Shown here one piece after another: positions 41,033-50,073 of a stretch of DNA of 64,000 nucleotides (position 1 is its first letter; the number at the start of each line of letters is the position of its first letter). Below the pieces are notes generated by a model. That model saw only the letters and a list, made by a program, of their open reading frames with translations. It was not told the DNA's origin and made no database searches. Location: assembly GCF_019602855.1 (NCBI RefSeq), contig NZ_CP080766.1, positions 1,302,001-1,366,000 of the forward strand, in the 5' to 3' direction. This DNA is from Cupriavidus pinatubonensis (lineage in GTDB: Bacteria > Pseudomonadota > Gammaproteobacteria > Burkholderiales > Burkholderiaceae). The position numbers were made by a program, and so were the translations under genes.

Positions 41033-41833
41033 TCAGTCTGGCATGCCCGCACGCGTAGTGAACGACACGCTGCCCAGCGTGTTGACGCCGCTGCCGATAT
41101 GGCAACTCACATGCAGCCCCGCGCGCAACGCCTCGGCCGCGGTGGCCGCGCCGGCCATGATCAGCGAGCCCGCCGGCAGGCTGACCTGCGCCGCGTGCAG
41201 CAGGCGTGATGCCTGCACGACGGTGCGCAGCGGATGGCCGAGAATCGCGCCTGTCGAGCCGACCTGCACATCACGGCCATCGAACTGCATGCGTACGCCT
41301 AGGTTCGCAAGCCCCGCAAAGTCGCGCGACCACGCACCCACCACGAGTCCGGCCGACGAACAATTGTCGGCCACGACATCTTCCAGGCTGAAGCGGAAAT
41401 CGCGGTAGCGCGAATCGATGATCTCCATCGCCGGCGCGACCGCTTCGAGATAGTCCGCCGCTTCCAGCGCCGTCAGCGGCGCGTCGATGGTCCGGCGCGT
41501 CACGAAGCAGACTTCGGGCTCCACGCGCGGATGGATATAGCGCCCAAGGTGCACCGTACCGCCATCTTCCTCGAGCATCGCGTCGGTAAGGAAGCCCCAG
41601 ATCAGGCTGTCGACGCCCATCTGCACCATCTTCGCGCGGCTGGTGAAACCAAGCTTGATGCCCTTGACCTGTTCGCCGCGTGTGACGCGGTGCTGGATCG
41701 ACGCGCGCTGGATGGCATACGCCGTCGGCAAATCGAAATGGCCGGCTTCGAACTGCGGCATCGGCTGCGCCTGCATGGCGGCGTTGTCGAGCGCGAGCGC
41801 CGCGTCGACGATCGTCTGGCTCATGTCGGTCAT
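41033..41833 (-). CDS. 2-oxo-3-hexenedioate (4-oxalocrotonate) decarboxylase
   Basis: 266 aa of the hydratase/decarboxylase family. It converts 4-oxalocrotonate to 2-oxopent-4-enoate with Mg(II). Motifs: [29 protein letters not shown] (Glu-x-Glu metal ligands) and [11 protein letters not shown]. The start at 41833 (MTDMSQT) has AAGGAG at about 8 nt; ATG at 41842 sits directly on that ribosome site and is unlikely. It is a homolog of the next enzyme and pairs with it in a complex in related pathways. Confidence 0.9.
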   Translation of the reverse strand: MTDMSQTIVDAALALDNAAMQAQPMPQFEAGHFDLPTAYAIQRASIQHRVTRGEQVKGIKLGFTSRAKMVQMGVDSLIWGFLTDAMLEEDGGTVHLGRYIHPRVEPEVCFVTRRTIDAPLTALEAADYLEAVAPAMEIIDSRYRDFRFSLEDVVADNCSSAGLVVGAWSRDFAGLANLGVRMQFDGRDVQVGSTGAILGHPLRTVVQASRLLHAAQVSLPAGSLIMAGAATAAEALRAGLHVSCHIGSGVNTLGSVSFTTRAGMPD

Positions 41834-41834
41834 C

Positions 41835-42659
41835 TCAGGCATCTCCTTGCTGGCTATCGGCGCGGAACGCGGCGGTCACGGCACCGAGGCCTTCCATACG
41901 TGCGGTGAAAACATTGCCCGGCTGCACAGTCGCCATCGGGCCGAGTGCCCCCGTCAGGATCACGTCGCCGGCCTTGAGCGGCGCACCGACGCGGCTCATG
42001 GTGTTGGCAAGCCACACTGCCGCATTGAGCGGATTGCCCAGGCAAGCGGCGCCGGCGCCGACCGACACCGGATCCCCATTGAGCTCCATGCTCATGCCGC
42101 AGTTGGCCAGGTCCAGCGCGCCGAGCAATACCGGCCGCGTGCCCAGCACGAACAGGCCCGACGATGCGTTGTCGGCAATGGTGTCGGTCAGACGGATATC
42201 CCACCCGGCCACGCGGCTGCCGACGATTTCGATGGCCGGCAGCGCAAAGGCCGTGGCTCGGATCACGTCCGCTACGGTATTCACCTCATCTTGCAGATCG
42301 CGTTCGAGCACCAGCGCGACTTCGGCCTCGACCTTTGGCTGCAGGACATCGGCGCAGTCGATGTCTTCGCCGTCCTGTCGCGCCATATCGGCGAACAGCA
42401 TGCCGAAGTCCGGCTGGTCCACGCCAAGCTGGCGCTGCACCGACTTCGCGGTCAGCCCGATCTTTCGGCCGACCAGACGGCGGCCGGCGCGCAGCGCGCG
42501 CTCGGTGTTGTACTGCTGGATCGCATAGGCCTGCGCGATCGGGTCCGCGCCACCGGCGCTGGCGTGTGCAATGGCATCGCGCACGGGCAGGCACGGCTGG
42601 CGGCGTTCCGCAGCGAACCAGAGTTGGTCCGCGGCCTCGATAAGTTCAGGGTTCAGCAT
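41835..42659 (-). CDS. 2-oxopent-4-enoate hydratase
   Basis: 274 aa, of the same fold as the preceding decarboxylase. It hydrates 2-oxopent-4-enoate to 4-hydroxy-2-oxovalerate. Motifs: [34 protein letters not shown] with the metal-binding acidic pair, and [11 protein letters not shown]. The next enzymes (4-hydroxy-2-oxovalerate aldolase and acetaldehyde dehydrogenase) are absent from the window, so the last steps must be encoded elsewhere. It lies 1 bp before the decarboxylase start and 6 bp after the dehydrogenase. Confidence 0.9.
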   Translation of the reverse strand: MLNPELIEAADQLWFAAERRQPCLPVRDAIAHASAGGADPIAQAYAIQQYNTERALRAGRRLVGRKIGLTAKSVQRQLGVDQPDFGMLFADMARQDGEDIDCADVLQPKVEAEVALVLERDLQDEVNTVADVIRATAFALPAIEIVGSRVAGWDIRLTDTIADNASSGLFVLGTRPVLLGALDLANCGMSMELNGDPVSVGAGAACLGNPLNAAVWLANTMSRVGAPLKAGDVILTGALGPMATVQPGNVFTARMEGLGAVTAAFRADSQQGDA

Positions 42660-42665
42660 GCGGGC

Positions 42666-44129
42666 TCACGGGTTGACGCAGATGGTGGTGGTGGACGAAT
42701 AGAAGTCCAGCGAATGGCGCCCGCCTTCGCGCCCGATGCCCGACAGACGGGTACCGCCGAAAGGCGTGCGCAGGTCGCGCAGGAACCACGTGTTGACCCA
42801 GACGATGCCCACGTCGAACTGGCGCGTCACGCGATGCGCGCGGCCCAGGTCGCGCGTCCAGACCGAAGCGGCCAGGCCATAGCGCGAATCGTTGACGCGG
42901 GCCACCACCTCGTCGTCGCTATCGAACGGCGCGATATGGCAGACCGGGCCGAATACTTCTTCCTGCACGCAGCGTGCCGAATCGGGCAAACCCGTCCAGA
43001 TTGTCGGCTGGACATAGGCACCGTTGTCGCGCGCGTCGCCGAACTGCGGCACGCCGCCGCCGGCGACAACCGTCGCGCCTTCCTCGCGTGCCAGCGCGAA
43101 ATAGGACAGCACCTTGTCGCGATGGCCGTGCGAGATCAGCGAACCCATCTCCACGCCGTCTTCATCGGGATAGCCGATCCGCATGGCCTCGGCGCGAGCC
43201 TTCATCGCCGCGACGAAGCGCTCGAAAATCGGGCGCTCGACATACACGCGCTCCGAGCACAGGCAGACCTGCCCGGTGTTGGTGAAGCTCGAACGCGTGA
43301 CGCCGGCCACGGCCTGGTCGAAATCGCAGTCGGCGAATACCACGGCGGCGTTTTTGCCACCGAGCTCGAACGACACTTCCTTCACGCCGTCGGCCACGGC
43401 CTTCATGATGGTGCTGCCCGTGCGCGACTCGCCTGGGAAGGTGATCGCGTCGATATCCGGATGGCGCGACAGGAATTCGCCCGCCGAGCCTCCGCCAAAG
43501 CCATGCACGAGATTGAAGACGCCCGGCGGCACGCCCGCTTCGTGCATGACTTCCGCGAGCAGTGTCGCGCTGCCCGGCGTTTCTTCGGACGGCTTGATCA
43601 CCACCGCGTTGCCGCAGGCCAGCGCTGGCGCAACCTTCCAGGTCATCAGCAGCATCGGCAGGTTCCACGGCGAGATGATCGCGACCACGCCGTGCGGCTT
43701 GCGTACCGTATAGCTGAAGACGTCGCCGTCAGCGGCGCGCATTTCGAAGCACTCGCCACCCGCCTGGCCAGCCAGTTCGGCGAAGGTGCGGAAATTCTGC
43801 ACGCCGCGGCGGATATCGAGCGTGCGTGCCTGGTGTTCGGGGCGGCCGGTGTCGGCCACTTCTGCCGCCACGAATGCGTCGAAGCGCTTTTCGATGCCGT
43901 CGGCGACCGCCTGCAACACCCTGGCGCGCTCGGCCGGGGTCGTCCTGCCCCACGGGCCGGCCAGGGCGGCGCGCGCGGCGCGCACGGCACGGTCGACGAG
44001 GTCGGCGTCGGCCTCGCACACGGTGCCGATCACAGCGCCGTTGACCGGCGAGATATTGGGAAAGCCTTTGGCGGACTCGACGAAGCGCCCGTCAACGTAG
44101 TTCCGATACAGGGTCGGGGATGGCGACAA
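42666..44129 (-). CDS. 2-aminomuconate-6-semialdehyde dehydrogenase
   Basis: 487-aa NAD-dependent aldehyde dehydrogenase, close to hydroxymuconic and aminomuconic semialdehyde dehydrogenases (AmnC/NbaE). The catalytic Cys lies in SSFTNTGQVCLCSERVYV and the Glu in VSFELGGKNAAVVF; the Asn of the active site is in ISPWNLPMLLMTWK. The start is TTG at 44129 with GAGGAG about 7 nt upstream, giving MSPSPTLYRNYVDG; no ATG fits. It is the first gene of the operon, divergent from a LysR. Confidence 0.92.
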   Translation of the reverse strand: MSPSPTLYRNYVDGRFVESAKGFPNISPVNGAVIGTVCEADADLVDRAVRAARAALAGPWGRTTPAERARVLQAVADGIEKRFDAFVAAEVADTGRPEHQARTLDIRRGVQNFRTFAELAGQAGGECFEMRAADGDVFSYTVRKPHGVVAIISPWNLPMLLMTWKVAPALACGNAVVIKPSEETPGSATLLAEVMHEAGVPPGVFNLVHGFGGGSAGEFLSRHPDIDAITFPGESRTGSTIMKAVADGVKEVSFELGGKNAAVVFADCDFDQAVAGVTRSSFTNTGQVCLCSERVYVERPIFERFVAAMKARAEAMRIGYPDEDGVEMGSLISHGHRDKVLSYFALAREEGATVVAGGGVPQFGDARDNGAYVQPTIWTGLPDSARCVQEEVFGPVCHIAPFDSDDEVVARVNDSRYGLAASVWTRDLGRAHRVTRQFDVGIVWVNTWFLRDLRTPFGGTRLSGIGREGGRHSLDFYSSTTTICVNP

Positions 44130-44141
44130 GACTGTCTCCTC

Positions 44142-44153
44142 GCAAATATTTGC
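44142..44153. promoter_or_regulatory. Perfect 12-bp palindrome at the dehydrogenase promoter
   Basis: GCAAATATTTGC lies 13 bp upstream of the TTG start of the semialdehyde dehydrogenase, so close that bound protein would block initiation or early elongation. It may be a second regulator site for the operon. Confidence 0.4.
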
Positions 44154-44206
44154 AGGCAGTGTATCGACGCCATCTATTCCTGAAAAATGAAACTTTCGGC
44201 TCCTGA

Positions 44207-44223
44207 TATTCCAGTCTAGAATA
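44207..44223. promoter_or_regulatory. LysR-type binding site (TATTC-N7-GAATA)
   Basis: A perfect inverted repeat TATTC-CAGTCTA-GAATA with the T-N11-A core of LysR sites lies 52 bp upstream of the divergent LysR start. A half copy, TATTCCTGAAA, lies 32 bp away at 44175, about three helical turns, which matches the usual recognition-site plus activation-site arrangement. Confidence 0.6.
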
Positions 44224-44274
44224 CCGGCCACGCCCGCATTGCGCCGAACCCAGCAGCGCGCCTCGCCCTTGCCC

Positions 44275-45222
44275 ATGTCCCTGAATCCCACCTCGCTTGG
44301 CCGGAAATTGCGCTTCGCGCAGATCCTCGTGTTCGAACAGGTGCTGCGCAGCGGCTCGATCCTGCGCGCAGCGCAGGCGCTCAACATGACGCAGCCGGCG
44401 GTCACGAAGGTGATCCACGAACTGGAAAGCCACCTCGGCGCGCCACTGCTGATCCGCGGCAACCGCGGCGTGACCACGACCGAGTTCGGCGAGCTCGTCG
44501 CGCGGCGCGCCAAGACCCTGCTGGCCGAGCTGCGCCACCTGACTGACGAGATCAGCGCGTTCCGCGAAGGCACGTCGGGCCAGGTGCTGATCGGCACGCT
44601 GATCTCGGCGTCGGCGGTGCTGCTGCCACGCGCCATCCAATTGCTGAAGGAACAGGCACCGGCGGTGTCGGTGACCTTGCGCGTCGGCCAGATGGACCAG
44701 CTGCTGCCCGCGCTGGCGGTCGGCGACCTCGACGTGGTTGTCGGGCGCATTCCGGAAGATGTGTCGTGGCGGGCCACCGCACCCGGGCTTGAAGCCGAAA
44801 TCCTGCACCGGGAGCCGCTGTGCGTGGTCGGCGGCGTGCATCATCCGATGGCATCGCGCGCGTCGACCACCCTGCAGGCGCTGAGCGACTATCCGTGGAT
44901 CCTGCCCACGCGCGACTCGTCGCTGCGGCAGACGGCCGAACGCCTGTTCTACGACACGGGCCTGGCGCTGCCCGCGAACGTCGTGGAGTCGCTGTCGGTC
45001 ATGACCAACGTCGCGCTGATGTTCGACCAGAAGACCCTTGGGCTGATGCCGCGCTCGGCCGCGCGGCAATTCGTCGATACCGGCAGCCTGGCGATGATCC
45101 CGCTGGAGCATGCGCCGTCATTCGGCGATGTCGGCTTCTTCGCGGTACCGGGCACGCTGGCCGTGCGTGCGGTCGAACTGTTCAAGGATTGCCTGCGGGC
45201 GGCCGCACGCGAAGTCGGCTAG
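44275..45222 (+). CDS. LysR-family regulator of the 3-hydroxyanthranilate operon
   Basis: 315 aa with a helix-turn-helix at about 14-75 (LVFEQVLRSGSILRAAQAL, TQPAVTKVIHELESHLG) and a GbpR/PcaQ-type effector domain. The ATG at 44275 (MSLNPTSLGRK) was preferred over a TTG 36 nt upstream. It is divergent from the six catabolic genes, with a consensus LysR site between, so it is the likely activator (the NbaR role in nba clusters). The inducer may be ACMS or a related metabolite by analogy; this is inference. Confidence 0.88.
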   Translation: MSLNPTSLGRKLRFAQILVFEQVLRSGSILRAAQALNMTQPAVTKVIHELESHLGAPLLIRGNRGVTTTEFGELVARRAKTLLAELRHLTDEISAFREGTSGQVLIGTLISASAVLLPRAIQLLKEQAPAVSVTLRVGQMDQLLPALAVGDLDVVVGRIPEDVSWRATAPGLEAEILHREPLCVVGGVHHPMASRASTTLQALSDYPWILPTRDSSLRQTAERLFYDTGLALPANVVESLSVMTNVALMFDQKTLGLMPRSAARQFVDTGSLAMIPLEHAPSFGDVGFFAVPGTLAVRAVELFKDCLRAAAREVG

Positions 45223-45229
45223 CACCCCG

Positions 45230-45544
45230 TCATTCGCACCGCTCGCGCGCCAGCGACTCCCGCGTAAAGCCATGCCGCACGCGCAGCTGGTGCTCGACCG
45301 CGTCGGCCTGGTCGAGGCAGGCGAACATCAGGTCGTCCTTCACACGCTGCGGCACGCCCTTTAGCCTCGGCGCCTCATACGAAATCCGCCGCGCTCGGCA
45401 GCGCAGGAACAGCAGGGTTTCGGTGGTGGCGGCGGCGAGCTGTTCCTGGTCGATGCGCTTGCATTCGACCAGATCCTGCGCCCGAGACGGCTCGGCTGCG
45501 ACGAGCAGCAACAGACACATCCAGTAGCGCAGAGGACGGGACAT
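45230..45544 (-). CDS. Small exported hypothetical protein
   Basis: 104 aa. The start at 45544 gives a signal peptide (MSRPLRYWMCLLLLVAAEPS, cleavage near SRAQ). The mature part has three Cys (LVECKRIDQ, LFLRCRARRI, MFACLDQADA) plus one at the C-terminus, consistent with disulfides in the periplasm. No family is recognised. It is convergent with the LysR gene 7 bp away. Confidence 0.68.
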   Translation of the reverse strand: MSRPLRYWMCLLLLVAAEPSRAQDLVECKRIDQEQLAAATTETLLFLRCRARRISYEAPRLKGVPQRVKDDLMFACLDQADAVEHQLRVRHGFTRESLARERCE

Positions 45545-45948
45545 CGGTATGTGAGTGGGGGACGCTTCGGGACTCATCATTGTCCACCGGCACGCGCGTT
45601 GCAAGCCGGCCGGCGCCTCTGCTCACAGGCGTCCCACAAGACAGTGTGTCCACAGCGCGGAACAATCCGCCGCCAGCCCAGTCGCCACGTAACAAATGTT
45701 GCATCGCAACAGGAAGCGCCACGCGGCCGGGGTGTGCAGGCAGCCCCGGTTCGCGGTAGGCTGTAAAACACCGACGCGCCGCAGCGTGCGCGGATTCACG
45801 CCAGTCAGTACGGGCAACATGCCCGCCCTTCTCCAGCCGCCCCGCCCCATCCCGGAACCCGGCGGCGTTCCAACCGGCGCGAGCCGCCCTGCGGCCAAGC
45901 TGACGCTGGCCAGCCGCCGGGCATCGCCCCTGACTGCAACACACAACA
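45545..45948. other. 404-bp region upstream of kgtP, no gene
   Basis: No credible ORF. It contains an inverted repeat TGTTGC-ATC-GCAACA at 45697-45711, about 240 bp upstream of kgtP, and a CCGGGG/CCCCGG hairpin near 45727-45750. These may be control elements for kgtP or the small exported gene on the other strand. Confidence 0.5.
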
Positions 45949-47262
45949 ATGACCGATCTCACAGCCAACTCCAACCAGGCCACCGCGCCATCGGCTGAAG
46001 AGGTGCGCAAGCGCGTCTTCGCCATCGTTGCCGCCTCTTCCGGCAATCTCGTCGAATGGTTCGACTTCTATGTCTACGCGTTCTGCGCCATCTACTTCGC
46101 GCCGTCGTTCTTTCCCAAGGCCGATCCGACAGCCCAGCTGCTGAACACAGCCGGCGTGTTCGCCGCAGGCTTCCTGATGCGGCCGATCGGCGGCTGGCTG
46201 TTCGGCACCATCGCCGACCGCCACGGCCGCAAGAACTCGATGCTGATCTCCGTGCTGATGATGTGCTTCGGCTCGCTGCTGATCGCCAGCCTGCCGACGT
46301 ACAGCAGCATCGGCAACTGGGCGCCGGCACTGCTGCTGCTGGCACGTCTGATCCAGGGCCTGTCGGTCGGAGGCGAATACGGCACCACCGCCACCTACAT
46401 GAGCGAAGTGGCGCTGCGCGGTCGACGCGGCTTCTTCTCGTCGTTCCAGTACGTCACGCTGATCGGCGGCCAGTTGCTGGCTGTGCTGGTCGTGGTGATC
46501 CTGCAGCAGCTGCTTGATGAAGCCGAGCTCAAGGCCTGGGGCTGGCGCATTCCGTTCGTGGTCGGCGCCATTACCGCCGTCGTGGCGCTCTTCCTGCGCC
46601 GCACACTGCACGAGACCTCGTCCGCGGCAACGCGCGGCAGCAAGGAAGCCGGCAGCGTCGCGGAGATCTTCCGCAACCACAAGGCCGCGTTCTTCACCGT
46701 GCTCGGCTATACCGCCGGCGGCTCGCTGATTTTCTACACCTTCACCACGTACATGCAGAAGTACCTGGTCAACACCGCGGGCATGTCGATCAAGACCGCC
46801 AGCTATGTGATGACGGGATGCCTGTTCCTGTACATGTGCATACAGCCCGTGTTCGGCGCGTTGTCGGACCGCATCGGCCGGCGCAACAACATGCTGCTGT
46901 TCGGCGCGCTGGGCGCACTCGCCACGGTGCCGATCCTGACCGCGCTGCGCACGGTAAGCAGCCCCGAACTGGCGTTCGTGCTGATTGCCGTGGCGCTCGC
47001 CATCGTCAGCTTCTATACGTCGATCAGCGGCATCGTGAAGGCGGAGATGTTCCCGGCCGAAGTGCGCGCGCTCGGCGTCGGGCTGGCGTATGCCATCGCC
47101 AACGCGGCGTTCGGCGGCACGGCCGAATACGTGGCGCTCGGGCTCAAGACCATGGGCCACGAATCCGCGTTCTACTGGTATGTCACCGTGATGATGGTGA
47201 TCGCGTTCCTGGTCAGCCTGCGCCTGCCGCGCCAGGCGAAGTACCTGCGTCACGAGCACTGA
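45949..47262 (+). CDS. kgtP: Alpha-ketoglutarate/H+ symporter (MHS family)
   Basis: 437-aa MFS protein with 12 predicted membrane helices. Blocks such as [59 protein letters not shown] and [15 protein letters not shown] match E. coli KgtP closely along the whole length. It imports 2-oxoglutarate, possibly other dicarboxylates. The LysR gene 126 bp downstream on the same strand may be co-regulated. Confidence 0.9.
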   Translation: MTDLTANSNQATAPSAEEVRKRVFAIVAASSGNLVEWFDFYVYAFCAIYFAPSFFPKADPTAQLLNTAGVFAAGFLMRPIGGWLFGTIADRHGRKNSMLISVLMMCFGSLLIASLPTYSSIGNWAPALLLLARLIQGLSVGGEYGTTATYMSEVALRGRRGFFSSFQYVTLIGGQLLAVLVVVILQQLLDEAELKAWGWRIPFVVGAITAVVALFLRRTLHETSSAATRGSKEAGSVAEIFRNHKAAFFTVLGYTAGGSLIFYTFTTYMQKYLVNTAGMSIKTASYVMTGCLFLYMCIQPVFGALSDRIGRRNNMLLFGALGALATVPILTALRTVSSPELAFVLIAVALAIVSFYTSISGIVKAEMFPAEVRALGVGLAYAIANAAFGGTAEYVALGLKTMGHESAFYWYVTVMMVIAFLVSLRLPRQAKYLRHEH

Positions 47263-47388
47263 GCCGGCTTTGCGCGCCATGCCGGCGGCCCGGCGAGGGG
47301 GTGCTGGCGGCGGCGCGTGGCAATATACGGGGGCGGACGCTGCCGGCGGCAGCCCGCGCCCTGAACCGCCTGCCCCTTTTGCTCACCC

Positions 47389-48327
47389 ATGGATCTCAAC
47401 GCCCTGCGCCTGTTCGTCGACATCGTCGATGCCGGCAACCTCAGCGCCGCCGCGCGCAAGCTCAAGATGACGCGGGCCAACGTCAGCTATCACCTGAAGG
47501 CGCTCGAGGAAGAACTTGGCGTGCAACTGCTGCGCCGGACCACGCGCCACGTGGAGCCCACGCCCGTGGGTGCCGGGCTGTATGAACACGGGCGCAACAT
47601 CCTCGGCGAGGTGGCAGCGGCCAACGCGCTGATCAGCAATATGGGCAAGAGCCTGCAGGGCCATGTGCGGCTGTCCGTGCCGACAGGCCTCGGCCACACC
47701 ATGCTGTCGCCGCTGCTGGTGCAGTTCAAGCAGCGCTATCCCGACATCCTGCTCGACGTGGTGTTCGACAACCGCGTGCACAACCTCGTGTCCGAAGACG
47801 TCGACGTCGCGCTGCGCATCATCTCTACGCCGCCCGACTCGGTGGTCGCCACCGAGATCGGCGAAGTCGACTGGGTTGTGTGCGCCGCACCGGCCTATCT
47901 TGCGGCACACCCGGCGCCCACCGTACTCGCGGAACTGGACGGGCATGCCGTAGTGTGCGCATCTCCGGTGGGCCAGAAGCTCAAGGTGTCGGGCTTGCCG
48001 CCGCATGGCGTCGGCGCACGCGAACAGATCGTGCTGGAACCCACGCTTAGCTCCGACAATTTCGGGTTCTTGAAGGAGGCCGTGCTCGCGGGGCTGGGCA
48101 TCGGCATCTTCCCGATCTACGCGATCGGCACGGAACTCGCCAACGGCACGCTGGCATCGCTGCTGGATGGCTACCACGTCAGCGTGTTCGGCAGCCGGCT
48201 CTATATGCTGACCATGCCCAACCGTTACCAGACGCTCGCCACGCGCTGCCTGCTGACCTTCCTGAAGACCGAACTGCAGGCCGTGTGGCCGCGGCTGCAC
48301 GGCACGCCGGCCCAGCGCCAGTCCTGA
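47389..48327 (+). CDS. LysR-family regulator
   Basis: 312 aa. It starts MDLNALRLFVDIVDAGNLSAAARKLK with the helix-turn-helix (TRANVSYHLKALEEELG) at about 1-60, followed by a CrgA-like effector domain of the LysR subgroup (GHVRLSVPTGLGHTML). It lies between kgtP and ybaK on the same strand; its target is not evident. Confidence 0.87.
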   Translation: MDLNALRLFVDIVDAGNLSAAARKLKMTRANVSYHLKALEEELGVQLLRRTTRHVEPTPVGAGLYEHGRNILGEVAAANALISNMGKSLQGHVRLSVPTGLGHTMLSPLLVQFKQRYPDILLDVVFDNRVHNLVSEDVDVALRIISTPPDSVVATEIGEVDWVVCAAPAYLAAHPAPTVLAELDGHAVVCASPVGQKLKVSGLPPHGVGAREQIVLEPTLSSDNFGFLKEAVLAGLGIGIFPIYAIGTELANGTLASLLDGYHVSVFGSRLYMLTMPNRYQTLATRCLLTFLKTELQAVWPRLHGTPAQRQS

Positions 48328-48416
48328 CACCACCGTCTATAGTAGGAACACAAGGAAAACCCTTGATCCCGGCCGGTGCCCGGGGGGTGCCGGCCCCTGC
48401 ATCCAGAGGAGCAACC

Positions 48417-48890
48417 ATGGCCCTGGCAAGCACGCTGGCAACCTGCCTGAACAGCAAGAATACGCAGTACGACATCATCCATCACCCGTACACCCTCAGC
48501 AGCATGGCCACTGCCGAGGCTGCGCACATTCCTGGAGACCGCCTGGCCAAGACCCTGTTGCTCGAAGACGAGATGGGCTACGTTGCCGCCGTGATCCCGT
48601 CGAACCATCACCTGCACATGGCCGCGTTGTGCGAACAGACCGGCCGCAAGCTCGTGCTCGCGCATGAGGATGAAATCCGCGAGGTCTTCAAGGACTGCGA
48701 CCTCGGCGCGATTCCGCCGGTGGCCATGGCCTATGGCATGCAGACCTATGTTGACGACAGCCTGATGAAGCACCCCGATGTCTATTTTGAAGCGGGCGAT
48801 CACCAGGAACTGGTGCACATGAGCATGGACCAGTTTTCGAGCCTGATGTCGGATGCCGAGCAGGGGCATTTCTCGCGGCGCATGATGTAG
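48417..48890 (+). CDS. YbaK/EbsC-family aminoacyl-tRNA deacylase
   Basis: 157 aa with the YbaK fold: YDIIHHPYTLSSMATAEAAHIPGDRLAKTLLLEDEMGYVAAVIPSNHH, a Lys in the AKTLL motif as in trans-editing deacylases, and a GAIPPVAMAYGM loop. It probably removes misacylated amino acids from tRNA (Cys-tRNA(Pro) or similar); specificity is not visible. The ATG at 48417 follows AGAGGAG at about 6 nt. Confidence 0.87.
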   Translation: MALASTLATCLNSKNTQYDIIHHPYTLSSMATAEAAHIPGDRLAKTLLLEDEMGYVAAVIPSNHHLHMAALCEQTGRKLVLAHEDEIREVFKDCDLGAIPPVAMAYGMQTYVDDSLMKHPDVYFEAGDHQELVHMSMDQFSSLMSDAEQGHFSRRMM

Positions 48891-48939
48891 CCGCCATTAC
48901 CATCGCAACGCGCAACGGCCGGCCTTGAGCCGGCCGTGG

Positions 48940-49251
48940 TCATTTGGCGCTGCAGTCCAGCGTGTACTGGCCGACTACGGCATTGCCCTCCCGCAACGTC
49001 AGCCCGACCTCGCACTTGCCACCTCGGACCGGCGTTACCGTCATGGTTGACACCTGGCTCGGCTGGTTTTGCCCGACGTGCACCATGCCACTCTGCGCGA
49101 CCGCCGACGAGCTGCCCTGCCCGCTATTGCGCAGCCGGATGTCGTACTGCAGGTCTGTCTCCCGGGCCGCGCTGACATAGGCGACGATCGTCGTCATGCC
49201 ATTGCCGGCGTGGGATTCGAGCCAGGCCTGCAGGTTGATGTCGGCTTGCAT
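48940..49251 (-). CDS. CsgH-like protein (curli assembly factor homolog)
   Basis: 103 aa. The pattern YVSAARETDLQYDIRLRNSGQGSSSAVAQSG and then GKCEVGLTLREGNAVVGQYTLDC resembles the beta-sandwich of CsgH, which inhibits amyloid assembly of CsgA. No signal peptide is evident (MQADINLQAWLESHAGNG), unlike true CsgH, and no csgABEFG genes lie in the window, so a function in curli is doubtful. It is 13 bp downstream of eutC. Confidence 0.55.
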   Translation of the reverse strand: MQADINLQAWLESHAGNGMTTIVAYVSAARETDLQYDIRLRNSGQGSSSAVAQSGMVHVGQNQPSQVSTMTVTPVRGGKCEVGLTLREGNAVVGQYTLDCSAK

Positions 49252-49264
49252 GGTGGTCTCCGCG

Positions 49265-50065
49265 TCATGTCTCGATGGCGTTGCCTGGTCCGGCTGCCTC
49301 GTCCGGCAGGACATGCGCACTGTCGTCCTTGAGTGCGACGCCCGAACAACCCAGTGCCGCAGCGCCACGCAACAGGAAGACGAGCCGGTTGGCCGCCCGC
49401 TCGTACGCCAGCCCTTCGGGCCGGATGTTGGAAATGCAGTTGCGCTCGGCATCGGTGCGGCCGATGCGCGGCGCATAGGTCAGGTAGAGGCCGAGGCTGT
49501 CCGGCGAACTGAGTCCCGGCCGTTCGCCGATCAGCATCACGACTTGCCGCGCGCCGAGCAACTCGCCAGCTTCATCGCCAAGCGCGACGCGAGATTGTTC
49601 CGCGATCACCACTGGCGCCACGGTCCAGTCATGCGGCAGCCGGTCGCGCACGGCGCGCAGCACGGGCACGCCGTGGCGCTGTGCGGCCAGCGCGGACAGG
49701 CCATCCGCGATCACGAACACCACATCAGGTGGCGAGTCCGCCCGCGCTGCGGACAGCCGGTCGCGGCTGGCGTCATCGAGCCTTCGGCCCAGGTCCGGAC
49801 GTCGCAGGTAGTGCGCACGGTCGGGTGCGGCGCTGCGCACGGACAACGTGGCGAACCCCGCGTTGCTCAACGCGGATTCGACGGCAGCGCGATCCAATGG
49901 CAAGTGGACGGCATCGCGCGCCTGCGCATGGGCCAGTCCGAAGGCGAGTACGGTGTCGGTCGTCTGGCTGTGTCCTGCACGGCCCAATGCAATGCGTGCG
50001 CGCGTGAACTGGCGCAACTGTTGCCAGGGATTCTGCTGCGTGACGGTCGCTGGTGGCTTGGTCAT
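49265..50065 (-). CDS. eutC: Ethanolamine ammonia-lyase small subunit
   Basis: 266 aa. It forms the adenosylcobalamin-dependent lyase with EutB, converting ethanolamine to acetaldehyde and ammonia. Family motifs: RARIALGRAGHSQTTDTVLAFGLAHAQARDAVH, DVVFVIADGLSALAAQRHGVPVL and YLTYAPRIGRTDAERNCISNI, the last with the C-terminal conserved block. It starts 8 bp after eutB. The operon consists of eutBC alone here; no eutA reactivase or microcompartment genes are present. Confidence 0.95.
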   Translation of the reverse strand: MTKPPATVTQQNPWQQLRQFTRARIALGRAGHSQTTDTVLAFGLAHAQARDAVHLPLDRAAVESALSNAGFATLSVRSAAPDRAHYLRRPDLGRRLDDASRDRLSAARADSPPDVVFVIADGLSALAAQRHGVPVLRAVRDRLPHDWTVAPVVIAEQSRVALGDEAGELLGARQVVMLIGERPGLSSPDSLGLYLTYAPRIGRTDAERNCISNIRPEGLAYERAANRLVFLLRGAAALGCSGVALKDDSAHVLPDEAAGPGNAIET

Positions 50066-50073
50066 GGCGGGGC

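Noticed and set aside
41643..44183. 846-aa open frame on the plus strand across the 3-hydroxyanthranilate operon
   Set aside because: It is the reverse of four recognisable enzymes; the translation has no conserved motifs and results from high third-position GC.
45805..47280. 491-aa open frame antisense to kgtP
   Set aside because: Arg/Gln/His-rich translation without motifs; kgtP on the plus strand is near full-length similar to the E. coli carrier.
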